This document shows, piece after piece, positions 7,002 through 13,456 of a stretch of DNA of 13,456 nt (its first letter is position 1; every line of letters starts with the position of its first letter). Source of the stretch: an uncultured beta proteobacterium (GTDB lineage: Bacteria; Pseudomonadota; Gammaproteobacteria; Burkholderiales; Burkholderiaceae_B); the NCBI GenBank assembly GCA_903924715.1, contig CAIYCP010000405.1, forward strand, positions 1 to 13,456, given 5' to 3'. The notes beneath the pieces were generated by a model. That model was not told where the DNA came from. It saw only the letters and a list, made by a program, of their open reading frames with translations, and searched no databases. The position numbers were made by a program, and so were the translations under genes.

Positions 7002-8411
7002 TTATACGGGTGGACGCTTGCGGTGCCAATCAGTGTCACGCTGAAAGGCATCAGCAACTTTAAGGATGGTCGCTTCTTCGAAGTGACGCCCAACTAACTG
7101 AAAGGCAAGGGGCATCTGAATGCTTGAAATGCCTGCGGGTACGCTGATCGACGGAAATCCAAGATAATTGATTGCGCGATTGGCATAGGTTAAGCCACTG
7201 ATGGTGGCGATGACTTCGTCAAGCGTGCCGGTTGTGGTGGCAGCAATGCTTGGGGTTTGTGCGATAAAAATCGGTATATGCACAACGTCGCAATTGGCAA
7301 AGCAGGTGTTGAGATAATCTTGAATCAGCGCATGCCGGGCATCGAGTGCTTCACGATAGCGAATGGCGGTGTGTGTGAAGCCCGGTGCAGTACGTGCGAT
7401 CACCTGCGAGCCGTATTCGTCTCGACGCGTTTCAATCCAGCGGTGGTGAACGGTTGCGGCCTCAACCGTCAGGACCACGGCAGTGTGCTCGTGAATTTTT
7501 GCCATATCAGGGACGTTGACATTCACCAAAATGGCACCACGTGCTTTCAAAACATCTAAGCTTGCCTGCAAAGCCGCTGCGACTTCAGGATCAAGGTTTT
7601 CACGGTAGTAGGCATCTGGTACGCCAACGCGCAAGCCTTTAATGTCGCCATCCAAACCTGCTTCATAGTCTTGATTGTTTCGCGTTGTGCACCATGGGTC
7701 ATCCGCGTTGGGTCGACTTAGGTGTGTCAACATACGCGCGCAGTCGCGTGCGCTCTGTGCTAAAGGCCCGACACAATCGAGTGTGTGCGAAAGTGGAAAT
7801 ACCCCGTCAAAGCTCACCCGACCCGCGGTAGGTTTGATCCCGGTCACGCCACACATTGCAGCGGGATGTCGGATTGAACCGCCAGTATCGCTACCGATTG
7901 ATCCAAAGATCAAGCGCGCGGCGACTGCGATGCCCGAACCGCTTGAAGAGCCTCCACAGGCATAGGCTGCGTTCCACGGATTGAGTCCGTGCTCGTAATG
8001 TGCGTTAAAGCCAGTTGGGCTCATGGCAAATTCTGCCATGTGTAGGGCCCCTAAGTTGACCTGTCCGGCGGCCTCGAGCTCGTTGATCACCCAGGCATTT
8101 TTCTTTGCAATATTGCCACGTAAAATTTTTGAACCGACGTGCATTTCGCGACCAGCGACTTCGACGAGATCTTTATGGGCAAGTGGCACGCCATGCAAGG
8201 GTGCGAGCTGAGCGCCGCGCGCTTGAGCTGCATCGAGTTCACGCGCGCGGGCAAGAGCCGACTCGTGATCAATGCGAAACACGGCGTTGAACTTGCGACC
8301 GATGGTGTCGAGTCGACCTAATGACCAGGCGGTGATTTCTTGGGAACTAAATTTTTTGGAGGCAATGCCTTGTGCAACACCGATTAGATCTAACTCTTCA
8401 AAATTACTCAT
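7002..8411 (-). CDS. Amidase-signature-family hydrolase
   Basis: A 469-residue enzyme of the amidase signature family, hydrolysing amides (or acting as an amidotransferase subunit-like protein) to the acid and ammonia or amine. The Ser-cisSer-Lys triad is intact: K80 in GVPLAHKDL, cis-Ser S155 in CGGSSSGSG, and nucleophile S179 in GSDTGGSIRHPA. The 24-residue spacing of the two serines matches FAAH and malonamidase E2. TGIKPTAGRVSFDGVFP and LDCVGPLAQS follow as expected. There is no glutamine-transamidosome context (no gatB or gatC), so a free-standing catabolic amidase is more likely. The start at 8411 is supported by AGGGG seven nt upstream; an in-frame TTG two codons earlier is poorly placed. 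It is the first gene of the minus-strand run that continues into the dioxygenase. The substrate is unknown. Confidence 0.94.
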   Translation of the reverse strand: MSNFEELDLIGVAQGIASKKFSSQEITAWSLGRLDTIGRKFNAVFRIDHESALARARELDAAQARGAQLAPLHGVPLAHKDLVEVAGREMHVGSKILRGNIAKKNAWVINELEAAGQVNLGALHMAEFAMSPTGFNAHYEHGLNPWNAAYACGGSSSGSGIAVAARLIFGSIGSDTGGSIRHPAAMCGVTGIKPTAGRVSFDGVFPLSHTLDCVGPLAQSARDCARMLTHLSRPNADDPWCTTRNNQDYEAGLDGDIKGLRVGVPDAYYRENLDPEVAAALQASLDVLKARGAILVNVNVPDMAKIHEHTAVVLTVEAATVHHRWIETRRDEYGSQVIARTAPGFTHTAIRYREALDARHALIQDYLNTCFANCDVVHIPIFIAQTPSIAATTTGTLDEVIATISGLTYANRAINYLGFPSISVPAGISSIQMPLAFQLVGRHFEEATILKVADAFQRDTDWHRKRPPV

Positions 8412-8418
8412 CCTCAAG

Positions 8419-8423
8419 CCCCT
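8419..8423 (-). promoter_or_regulatory. Ribosome binding site fixing the amidase start
   Basis: AGGGG on the minus strand with a 7-nt spacer to the ATG at 8411. It argues against the TTG at 8417, to which it would be only 1 nt away. Confidence 0.65.
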
Positions 8424-8493
8424 AGATTCAGCAAATTTTTTGGCAACAAGCTGTCAAGGTAACGGGACTGAGGGTATTTGTAAAGTGATAGCC

Positions 8494-8520
8494 GTATTGC
8501 TTATATACAAATGACAATAC
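8494..8520. repeat. Inverted repeat, operator-like
   Basis: GTATTG, 15 nt, CAATAC, with an AT-rich TATATA core. The outer repeat ATTTGTA/TACAAAT (8476-8512) interleaves with it. The size and position upstream of the amidase suggest a binding site for a dimeric regulator; the regulator is unknown and none is encoded nearby. Confidence 0.35.
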
Positions 8521-8530
8521 TGTTGTTCTA

Positions 8531-8563
8531 AATAAAGCGGTGAGTCGTTACGATAGCTTTATT
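8531..8563. repeat. 8-bp inverted repeat (stem-loop 1)
   Basis: AATAAAGC and GCTTTATT are perfect complements separated by 17 nt. On the plus strand the loop can pair further as GTGA-GTCG-TTAC with one G-U wobble. It has no T-run, so it does not look like a classical terminator. Confidence 0.5.
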
Positions 8564-8567
8564 GGCT

Positions 8568-8594
8568 GCGAACCCTTATTTCTGAGCGGTTCGC
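8568..8594. repeat. 7-bp inverted repeat (stem-loop 2)
   Basis: GCGAACC and GGTTCGC enclose 13 nt, with a possible extra U-G closing pair in plus-strand RNA. It begins 4 nt after stem-loop 1 and ends 22 nt before the ATG at 8617. It could be part of an mRNA leader, or mark the 3' end of the sulfur operon transcript coming from the right, although there is no T-run. Confidence 0.45.
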
Positions 8595-8616
8595 GTGCCG
8601 CCAAGGACAAAGCATC

Positions 8617-8778
8617 ATGCAATCTAAACGCTATCTGCAGCACATCTTTCGCGCCGTCGCGGTGGCGTGCATGTTGTATGCGCTGACGTTGATTGCTGAT
8701 ACTGCGCGTGCTTCGACGCTTGTTATGCCTGCCAGCGAGCTCGCGAGCCATCCGAGCCGGCCTGATAATAGCCGTTGA
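8617..8778 (+). CDS. Small secreted protein of 53 residues, or the 5' remnant of a secreted-protein gene
   Basis: The frame encodes a textbook Sec signal peptide: basic start (QSKRYLQ), hydrophobic core (AVAVACMLYALTLIA), then TARA before a likely cleavage at Ala32/Ser33. Only about 21 mature residues follow (STLVMPASELASHPSRPDNSR). AAGGA lies 9 nt before the ATG. The last third runs antisense into the 3' end of the DUF934 gene (8723-8778). Two readings are possible. It may be a real small exported peptide, or the 5' end of a longer gene cut off where the DUF934 segment was joined; the charged tail that overlaps DUF934 favours the second. I recognise no family. The surrounding hairpins would lie in its leader. 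Confidence 0.45.
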   Translation: MQSKRYLQHIFRAVAVACMLYALTLIADTARASTLVMPASELASHPSRPDNSR

Positions 8779-9163
8779 ATGGTTCAAGAATTTCAGCAGA
8801 AAGTATGGGTGTTCCGGGGTCTGGAATATGAAAATGTGTAAAACCCACGCGACGCAGTAAAAAGACCAGCTCTTGATTGATATCGCCTAAGGCGTGTAAT
8901 TCACCGGTGTAGCCGATTTCGCGTAGACGCGAGGCGATTGAATACGAACGACCGTCTGTGAACTTGTCAAAGCGTATACCAATCGCGCTTTGTTCAGAAC
9001 GTGCCGCTAAAATATTTCTTAAATAGTCTGTGGGTGTACCTGGCTCTGTGCGATTGAATATGGTGTCGGTGTCAAAGATCAGATCAAGTTGCGGCACGGC
9101 GTGAACGCGTTGACCGGTCGAGTCAAAAACCTGAGATGGTGCGAGTATTTGTGTCGTGTTCAT
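8723..9163 (-). CDS. DUF934-family protein linked to sulfite reductase
   Basis: A 146-residue protein of the DUF934 family, which in beta- and some alphaproteobacteria is encoded beside cysI and is thought to take part in assimilatory sulfate reduction, possibly in electron transfer or assembly of sulfite reductase; its biochemistry is not established. Supporting segments are SEQSAIGIRFDKFTDGRSYSIA, LREIGYTGELHALGDINQ and VFLLRRVGFTHFHI, which together are the family's conserved core, and the closing FNGYYQ. The start at 9163 has only a weak AAAG upstream, so coupling to cobA, which ends 20 nt before it, is likely. Beyond residue 136 the tail (DGSRARWQA) may not be native if the segment was joined here. 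Normally cysH follows or is nearby, but none is visible. Confidence 0.87.
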   Translation of the reverse strand: MNTTQILAPSQVFDSTGQRVHAVPQLDLIFDTDTIFNRTEPGTPTDYLRNILAARSEQSAIGIRFDKFTDGRSYSIASRLREIGYTGELHALGDINQELVFLLRRVGFTHFHIPDPGTPILSAEILEPFNGYYQAGSDGSRARWQA

Positions 9164-9183
9164 TGAAAGCTTTAGTCGTTCGA

Positions 9184-9969
9184 TTAGCCGAAGGCCTGCT
9201 GCGAGCGTGGCAGGTTTTGATGCTCTAAAACGTTATCTGCTGCGTTGACAGTATGGATGTTTGCCAAGGCGAGTGCCTCGCCCACCAGCAATGAGACGGG
9301 CCCTTCAAACTGAGGTAAACCTTGTTGTGCAACCTCAAATAAGGTGTGTTTCAGGCGTTGCCCAGCGCGGCTAGCGTTTTCAACGATGCAAATGGGGGTA
9401 TTTTTTGATTTGCCTGCTGCAATCAAGGTTGCACAGATTTCTTGAGCGTGCGCGCTAGCCATATACAGCACGGCGGTTTGAGCCGCCATCGTTGCAGCAA
9501 GCCACTCGTTTTCTCGGTTGGTTTCGTATTTGCCCAGCCGAGGCGTCACAAACACAACACTGCGTGACTCGCCGCGCGAGGTCAAACTCGTTTGTAAATC
9601 GGCTGCGGCAGCACAAGCGGCCGTCACGCCCGGAATAATTTCGATATCAATCTTTGCTGCACGACAAGCCTGTAGCTCTTCGGTCAGGCGTCCAAAAATT
9701 GAGGGGTCTCCCCCTTTTAAGCGCACAACGTTTAAGCCTTGTTTGGCAAGCGCGACAAGGGTTCGGCAGATAAAAGCCTGTTCGACGGAGGGGCGACCCG
9801 AGCGTTTTCCTGTCGCCAGCCATCGAGCCTGGGGCGCGGCTTCTTGCATGCCTTGGACGTCCATTAATGCGTCATGCAGCACCACGTCGGCTTGGCTTAA
9901 AATCCGCCAGGCTTTGCGCGTCATGAGTTCTGGATCGCCGGGGCCGGCACCGATAAACCAGATTTTCAT
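9184..9969 (-). CDS. cobA: Uroporphyrinogen-III C-methyltransferase (SUMT)
   Basis: A 261-residue tetrapyrrole methylase that makes precorrin-2 from uroporphyrinogen III with two S-adenosylmethionine, the first step toward siroheme, the cofactor of the upstream sulfite reductase. Family motifs: GAGPGDPELMT (7-17) for SAM binding, VVRLKGGDPSIFGR (81-94), and GVTAACAAAA (114-123), plus VLYMASAH. The usual LTHR segment reads LTSRG here, a lineage-type variation. This is the stand-alone SUMT form. The dehydrogenase/ferrochelatase domain of a full CysG is absent, so precorrin-2 oxidation and iron insertion must be supplied elsewhere. Its ATG overlaps the cysI stop by four bases (ATGA), indicating translational coupling, and DUF934 follows after 20 nt. 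Confidence 0.95.
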   Translation of the reverse strand: MKIWFIGAGPGDPELMTRKAWRILSQADVVLHDALMDVQGMQEAAPQARWLATGKRSGRPSVEQAFICRTLVALAKQGLNVVRLKGGDPSIFGRLTEELQACRAAKIDIEIIPGVTAACAAAADLQTSLTSRGESRSVVFVTPRLGKYETNRENEWLAATMAAQTAVLYMASAHAQEICATLIAAGKSKNTPICIVENASRAGQRLKHTLFEVAQQGLPQFEGPVSLLVGEALALANIHTVNAADNVLEHQNLPRSQQAFG

Positions 9970-11684
9970 ACGAGGGTCTCTTTCTGACTTTCTGTTGGCT
10001 CGCGTTTCGGTTTGTGTTCGGGTTTGCGCGCTGCCTCAGCAGCCTGAGCAAAGATCGGTTTTCCTAAACGCGCGACGGCTTGCCTGAACGTTTCGCCAGG
10101 TTCACGCTGCTCAAGATATGCGTCAATAATTTCTTCGACCGCATCCGCGATTTCATCTTCTGCGAAAGCACGACCAATAATTGTGCCTAAGGCTGCAGGC
10201 GCGCCGTGCCCTGAGTGTCCGCCCAGCAAAAGTTGATAAAACGCAGCGCCGTCTTTATCAACGCCAAGAATACCGATATGGCCAACATGGTGATGCCCGC
10301 AGCTATTCATGCATCCCGAGATTCGTAAATCAAGTGGGCCAATTTCTTCTTGGGCATCGAGCGCTGCATACCGTTGAGCAATATCCTCAGCAACGGGTAT
10401 CGAGCGCGCATTAGCCAGCGCACAAAAATCACCACCAGGGCAGGCGACCATGGCGCCGATCAGCCCCCCAACCGCATGATGCAGGTTTAAGGTTTTAAGG
10501 GCCTCATACAATGCGGGCAAATCTGTTTCGCGTACGGCAGGCAAGACAAAATCTTGGGTATGACTGACTCGGATGAAACCTTGACTGAAGCGATCGGCGA
10601 TGGCAGCGATCGCATCCATTTCGTCGCTCGTGACGTCGCCCGGGGGACGGCCGGGTGCCTTTAAAGGAATCAGGATTGCTGCATAACCAGGTTGGCGATG
10701 GGCAAGACGATTGCGCTTGAGCCAACGCTGCCATTGCGTTGCTTCGCTCTTTATGCCTGGTGTATGAGGTGTGTTGAGTGCCTGCTCGGGAATCCACTTC
10801 GGTTCAACGAAAGCACCTTTGACGCGATCCAGTTCAGCCTCAGAAAGTTTGTGTGGGCCGTTACGCAGGCCTGTCCATTCGGCCTCAACCATCTCTCTAA
10901 ATTTTTCGACACCGACGCTACGCACTAAAATCTTAATACGGGCTTTGGTTAAATTGTCACGTCGACCCAGCTCGTTATACACGCGCATGACCGCGTGGGT
11001 GTACGTCAACATATCAAACCAATCAAGACGCTCGCGCAATACTGGCCCCAGGATCGGTGTGCGCCCTAAACCGCCTCCCACCCGCACTCGAAAGACCGCG
11101 TGGGGGCTTGCTTCAACGACTTCAAAGGCCATGTCGTGAATTTGAACCAAGGCGCGATCCTCAGGGGTTCCTGTCAGTGCGACTTTAAATTTGCGCGGCA
11201 AAAAGCAAAGCTCAGGATGAAAGGTGCTCCATTGACGCAATAATTCAGCGTAGGGGCGTGGATCTAAGATTTCATCAGGAGCAATGCCCGCAAGTGCATC
11301 GCTGGTGATGTTGCGTAAACAGTTTCCACTGGATTGAATACCGTGGATGCCAACGCGCGCCAGATCATGCAAGGCTTTTGGTGTGTCGTCTAAAGAGATC
11401 CAGTTCAGTTGCATATTCTGGCGCGTCGTCAGATGCCCGTAGCCTCGATCGTATTTACGGGCCACTTCGCCCAGCGCCCGTAGTTGGTCGCTTTTTAACA
11501 TTCCGTAAGCAATCGCAATGCGTAGCATTGGAGCGTGACGTTGAATGTACAAACCGTTTTGCAGTCGTAAGGGTTTGAGATGGTCGTCGCTTAGCAGACC
11601 TTCTTTATTACGTTGAATTTGTCCGGCGAGCTGGCTAGCCCGTTCGGTTAAACGCGCGGTGTCAAAGCTTGAAGGTCGATACAT
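9966..11684 (-). CDS. cysI: Assimilatory sulfite (nitrite/sulfite) reductase hemoprotein subunit
   Basis: A 572-residue reductase that converts sulfite to sulfide with six electrons, using a coupled siroheme and [4Fe-4S] cluster in the cytoplasm. In numbering from a 579-residue upstream start, the cluster ligands are C422 and C428 (ACPGGDFC) and C465 and C469 (SGCMNSCGHHHVGH). Other conserved parts are LRLQNGLYIQRHAPMLRI, YDRGYGHLTTRQNMQLNW and IQSSGNCLRNI. I prefer the ATG at 11684, which gives the usual MYR beginning; a TTG at 11705 would add seven residues, and neither has a good ribosome binding site. The subunit lacks a linked flavoprotein (CysJ), so another electron donor is implied. 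It leads the cysI-cobA-DUF934 operon. The tail (KPEHKPKREPTES) is charged and not conserved. Nitrite reductase is the alternative, less likely given DUF934. Confidence 0.94.
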   Translation of the reverse strand: MYRPSSFDTARLTERASQLAGQIQRNKEGLLSDDHLKPLRLQNGLYIQRHAPMLRIAIAYGMLKSDQLRALGEVARKYDRGYGHLTTRQNMQLNWISLDDTPKALHDLARVGIHGIQSSGNCLRNITSDALAGIAPDEILDPRPYAELLRQWSTFHPELCFLPRKFKVALTGTPEDRALVQIHDMAFEVVEASPHAVFRVRVGGGLGRTPILGPVLRERLDWFDMLTYTHAVMRVYNELGRRDNLTKARIKILVRSVGVEKFREMVEAEWTGLRNGPHKLSEAELDRVKGAFVEPKWIPEQALNTPHTPGIKSEATQWQRWLKRNRLAHRQPGYAAILIPLKAPGRPPGDVTSDEMDAIAAIADRFSQGFIRVSHTQDFVLPAVRETDLPALYEALKTLNLHHAVGGLIGAMVACPGGDFCALANARSIPVAEDIAQRYAALDAQEEIGPLDLRISGCMNSCGHHHVGHIGILGVDKDGAAFYQLLLGGHSGHGAPAALGTIIGRAFAEDEIADAVEEIIDAYLEQREPGETFRQAVARLGKPIFAQAAEAARKPEHKPKREPTESQKETLV

Positions 11685-11712
11685 GATGGTTGACGCAGAT
11701 TTCAAACCCTAG

Positions 11713-11741
11713 AGGCTAGTGAAATCGTTAACAGCCGTCAA
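11713..11741 (-). promoter_or_regulatory. Candidate sigma70 promoter of the cysI operon
   Basis: On the minus strand TTGACG (11741-11736, five of six consensus bases) is separated by 17 nt from TAGCCT (11718-11713, three of six). Transcription would start close to the cysI start codon, leaving a short leader. Position is right, but the -10 is weak, which would fit an activator-dependent cys promoter. Confidence 0.35.
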
Positions 11742-11750
11742 AGAACTATT

Positions 11751-11771
11751 TTTTGTTTGCTTATAACAAAA
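11751..11771. repeat. Perfect 7-bp inverted repeat upstream of cysI
   Basis: TTTTGTT, 7-nt spacer TGCTTAT, AACAAAA. It is AT-rich, lies 10-30 nt upstream of the candidate -35 element and just past the dinB stop. Either an activator site for the cysI operon or part of the dinB 3' end; there is no GC-rich stem, so a strong terminator is unlikely. Confidence 0.5.
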
Positions 11772-11791
11772 GTACCAAAAAACTAGCTTTG

Positions 11792-12949
11792 TTATTCAAA
11801 TTCAAACGGAAGGGTCGGTTGTTCGGATCGGTCGTGATAGTCGGCTACCTGGACCGGCCGCAGGCTACCCGCACGAACGCCCAAGAGACGAATTTTTTGT
11901 TCAAGCGGTACGCGTTTCAAACATTCGGTGGCGGCCAGCCGGATCTGCTGTCCTTCAGTAACGTCGTCGGGCAACGTGAGATCGCGCGTCACAACTTGAA
12001 AATCTGCGTATTTCAATTTGATACCGATCGTACGGCTTGCATATCCTTTGCGCTGCAGATCATCTGCTAGTCGCATACAAAGGCTAGTAAATACTTCAGA
12101 TAGTCTTGCACGGTCATGTTTGGCATGTAGGTCGCGTTCAAACGTGGTTTCGCGGCTGATTGATTTTGGCTCTGACCAGGTCACCACGGGACGGTCGTCA
12201 ATACCTTGTGCCACTTGAGTCATCCATGTACCAGTGCTGCGACCAAAGTGAGTAACAAGCTGTTCGGCAGGCGCAGCAGCAAGATCGCCGATGGTATGAA
12301 TACTGAGAGACGCCAGTTTTTCATTGGCTTTTGGGCCAATACCATTAATTTTTTTTGCAGGTAGTGGCCAGATGCGCGTGGTGAGTTCGTTGGGTGCCAA
12401 AATTGTGATGCCGTCTGGTTTATCGAGATCAGAGCATATTTTTGACAGAAGTTTGTTCGGTGTGATGCCGATCGAACAGCTCAAGCCTGTGGCATCGAAG
12501 ACCGCTTGTTTGATACGCTTGGCCAACACATGCGTTTCTTCATCAATATGCGTCAGATCAATATAGATTTCGTCAATGCCTCGGTCTTCGATGTGTGGGG
12601 CAACCGACGCGACTGCCGCTTTAAACAGGCGAGAAAAATTTCGGTAAGCTTCAAAGTTGGCAGGTAGGATAATAGCGTCGGGGGCTAAAGCGGCAGACTT
12701 CATTAAGCCCATCCCAGAAAACACGCCCAACGCGCGGGCTTCGTAGGTCGAGGTCGTGATGACTCCGCGGCCAACATAGTCGCGCAGGCGCGCAAAGCGC
12801 TTCTCGCCTTTGTCGTTGGTCACGGGTGCGCTTGCACTACGTCCCCCCACGACGACGGCCTGGCCGCGGAGTTCTGGGTAGGTGAGCAACTCGACCGATG
12901 CAAAAAACGCATCCATGTCTAAGTGAGCGATTCTACGTTCAGTCGTCAT
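11792..12949 (-). CDS. dinB: DNA polymerase IV (Y-family translesion polymerase)
   Basis: A 385-residue error-prone polymerase for lesion bypass. Palm motif LDMDAFFASVE carries metal ligand D11 and the steric-gate F16. The second catalytic motif GIDEIYID gives D126 and E127. The thumb helix-hairpin-helix (INGIGPKANEKLASLSIHTIGDL) and little finger domain follow. The C-terminal end is QPTLPFEFE, a good match to a beta-clamp-binding motif. It is about 34 residues longer than the E. coli protein. Part of that is an insertion of about 17 residues (around 38-59) between VVVGG and GVITTSTYEAR, which I believe is common in Burkholderiales. The start at 12949 lacks a clear ribosome binding site. The upstream amidohydrolase gene ends 37 nt before it in the same direction. 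No LexA box was recognised. Confidence 0.95.
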   Translation of the reverse strand: MTTERRIAHLDMDAFFASVELLTYPELRGQAVVVGGRSASAPVTNDKGEKRFARLRDYVGRGVITTSTYEARALGVFSGMGLMKSAALAPDAIILPANFEAYRNFSRLFKAAVASVAPHIEDRGIDEIYIDLTHIDEETHVLAKRIKQAVFDATGLSCSIGITPNKLLSKICSDLDKPDGITILAPNELTTRIWPLPAKKINGIGPKANEKLASLSIHTIGDLAAAPAEQLVTHFGRSTGTWMTQVAQGIDDRPVVTWSEPKSISRETTFERDLHAKHDRARLSEVFTSLCMRLADDLQRKGYASRTIGIKLKYADFQVVTRDLTLPDDVTEGQQIRLAATECLKRVPLEQKIRLLGVRAGSLRPVQVADYHDRSEQPTLPFEFE

Positions 12950-12986
12950 CGGGCAAAATCAGAGCTGTGTTCATCGCGTAAACGAT

Positions 12987-13456
12987 TTATTCAAAGCCAT
13001 AGAGTGTTGCTGGGTTGCTGACGAGGATCTGCTCAATGACCGAACGATCGGTTGTCCATCGTGTGAGCATATCCATCATATTGGCATCGTTAGGCTTATT
13101 CGCTTCGGTCGGGTGTGGCCAATCGCTCCCCCATACCAAGCGTTGCGGTGCGGTGGCAATCCAATGACGGGCCACTGGATCAATATCCAAAAACTGACCC
13201 GCTTCGCCAACTTGGCTATCCAGATAGGCGCCTGAGAGTTTGATCCAGGTACGTCCTTGCGCTAACAAGTACTCGACGATTTTGACCGCAGGGTGCCGAA
13301 TACCAAGCGGCTGAGGCAAGCGACTCATGTGATCGAACACAATTTGTGTGGGCAGGCGCTTGAGCATCGCCTCGTGCTCAACAATTTGATCTGCGGTCCA
13401 GTGCAATTGAAGATGCCAGCCGAATTTTGCAATACGTGCGGCAAGCGGTTCAACCA
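12987..13456 (-). CDS. Amidohydrolase-superfamily protein related to 2-pyrone-4,6-dicarboxylate lactonase (LigI), 5' end outside the window
   Basis: The frame stays open to the right window edge, so the N-terminal half is missing. The visible part begins VEPLAARIAKFGWHLQLHW and continues with QIVFDHMSRLPQP, KLSGAYLDS, RLVWGSDWPHP and the usual ending NPATLYGFE. This pattern belongs to metal-dependent TIM-barrel amidohydrolases of the LigI/YtcJ-like group, with the aspartate in GSDWPHP as the expected general base. LigI opens the lactone of 2-pyrone-4,6-dicarboxylate in aromatic catabolism, but many homologues act on other lactones, so the substrate is uncertain. A TTG at 13406 is internal to the open frame and is not the start. 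The gene may belong to another catabolic cluster to the right. Confidence 0.85.
   Translation of the reverse strand, partial: VEPLAARIAKFGWHLQLHWTADQIVEHEAMLKRLPTQIVFDHMSRLPQPLGIRHPAVKIVEYLLAQGRTWIKLSGAYLDSQVGEAGQFLDIDPVARHWIATAPQRLVWGSDWPHPTEANKPNDANMMDMLTRWTTDRSVIEQILVSNPATLYGFE

Larger units (their letters stand above)
8412..8616. other. Intergenic region with stacked inverted repeats between the amidase and a small plus-strand ORF
   Basis: No protein gene is supported in these 205 nt. The region contains several perfect inverted repeats: ATTTGTA/TACAAAT (8476-8482 and 8506-8512), GTATTG/CAATAC (8494-8499 and 8515-8520), AATAAAGC/GCTTTATT (8531-8538 and 8556-8563) and GCGAACC/GGTTCGC (8568-8574 and 8588-8594). 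A perfect minus-strand TTGACA (8457-8452) could be a -35 element for the amidase operon, but the matching -10 (TTGCTG) is poor and would crowd the ribosome binding site. The interval most likely carries the control region of the amidase operon and, on the other strand, a structured leader for the small ORF. Confidence 0.6.

Noticed and set aside
8452..8457. Perfect TTGACA on the minus strand as the amidase promoter
   Set aside because: The hexamer at 17-nt spacing is TTGCTG and transcription would begin within the ribosome binding site, so it is not listed as a separate promoter.
8548..8787. Minus-strand frame of 79 codons across the end of DUF934 and the gap
   Set aside because: Basic, low-information sequence (many Arg, His, Gln), antisense to the signal-peptide ORF, with no ribosome binding site or motif.
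9518..10087. Open frame of 189 codons on the plus strand across cobA and the end of cysI
   Set aside because: It lies antisense to two intact, motif-bearing genes, has Arg/Ser/Pro-rich composition without family motifs, and is typical of a shadow frame.
9966..11684. cysI as assimilatory nitrite reductase
   Set aside because: The family overlaps in sequence, but linkage to DUF934 and cobA and absence of nitrate or nitrite genes favour sulfite.

Overview
The window looks like a chromosomal segment from a betaproteobacterium of the order Burkholderiales, most likely Alcaligenaceae. Three features point there: several Bug/TctC-type periplasmic binding proteins, a sulfite reductase linked to a DUF934 gene, and a DinB with an enlarged fingers region. 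This is inferred from gene families and arrangement only; there is no rRNA or other taxonomic marker.

Left part (1-3285): the end of a YchJ-family gene on the plus strand, then a minus-strand pair made of an FKBP-type prolyl isomerase (GTG start) followed by a Bug receptor. Diverging from these is a plus-strand pair, a NIPSNAP-family protein and a mandelate racemase-like enolase-superfamily enzyme.

Middle part (3286-8411): a co-directional minus-strand run, read from right to left: amidase-signature hydrolase, TauD/TfdA-type Fe(II)/2-oxoglutarate dioxygenase, Bug receptor, carboxymuconolactone decarboxylase-like protein, second Bug receptor. Gaps are about 35-85 nt, so this could be one operon. 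With the convergent NIPSNAP-racemase pair it reads as a catabolic island for an organic acid or amide. Capture would be by the Bug proteins, amide hydrolysis by the amidase, oxidation by the dioxygenase and alpha-proton chemistry by the racemase-like enzyme. The substrate is not determined. The racemase-like enzyme has Arg where mandelate racemase has its catalytic Lys166, which is the sharpest biochemical oddity in the window.

Right part (8412-13456): a gap of 311 nt between the amidase and DUF934 holds stacked inverted repeats and a 53-codon plus-strand ORF with a convincing signal peptide. Next comes the sulfur assimilation run on the minus strand, sulfite reductase cysI, uroporphyrinogen-III methyltransferase cobA (ATGA overlap) and DUF934. 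cobA makes the siroheme precursor needed by CysI. Then come DNA polymerase IV (dinB) and the 3' part of a LigI-like amidohydrolase gene that runs off the window.

I saw no tRNA, rRNA, CRISPR array, insertion sequence or phage gene. Most of the window is ordinary metabolic content. The items I would examine first are the variant racemase and its neighbourhood, and the 8412-8778 interval.
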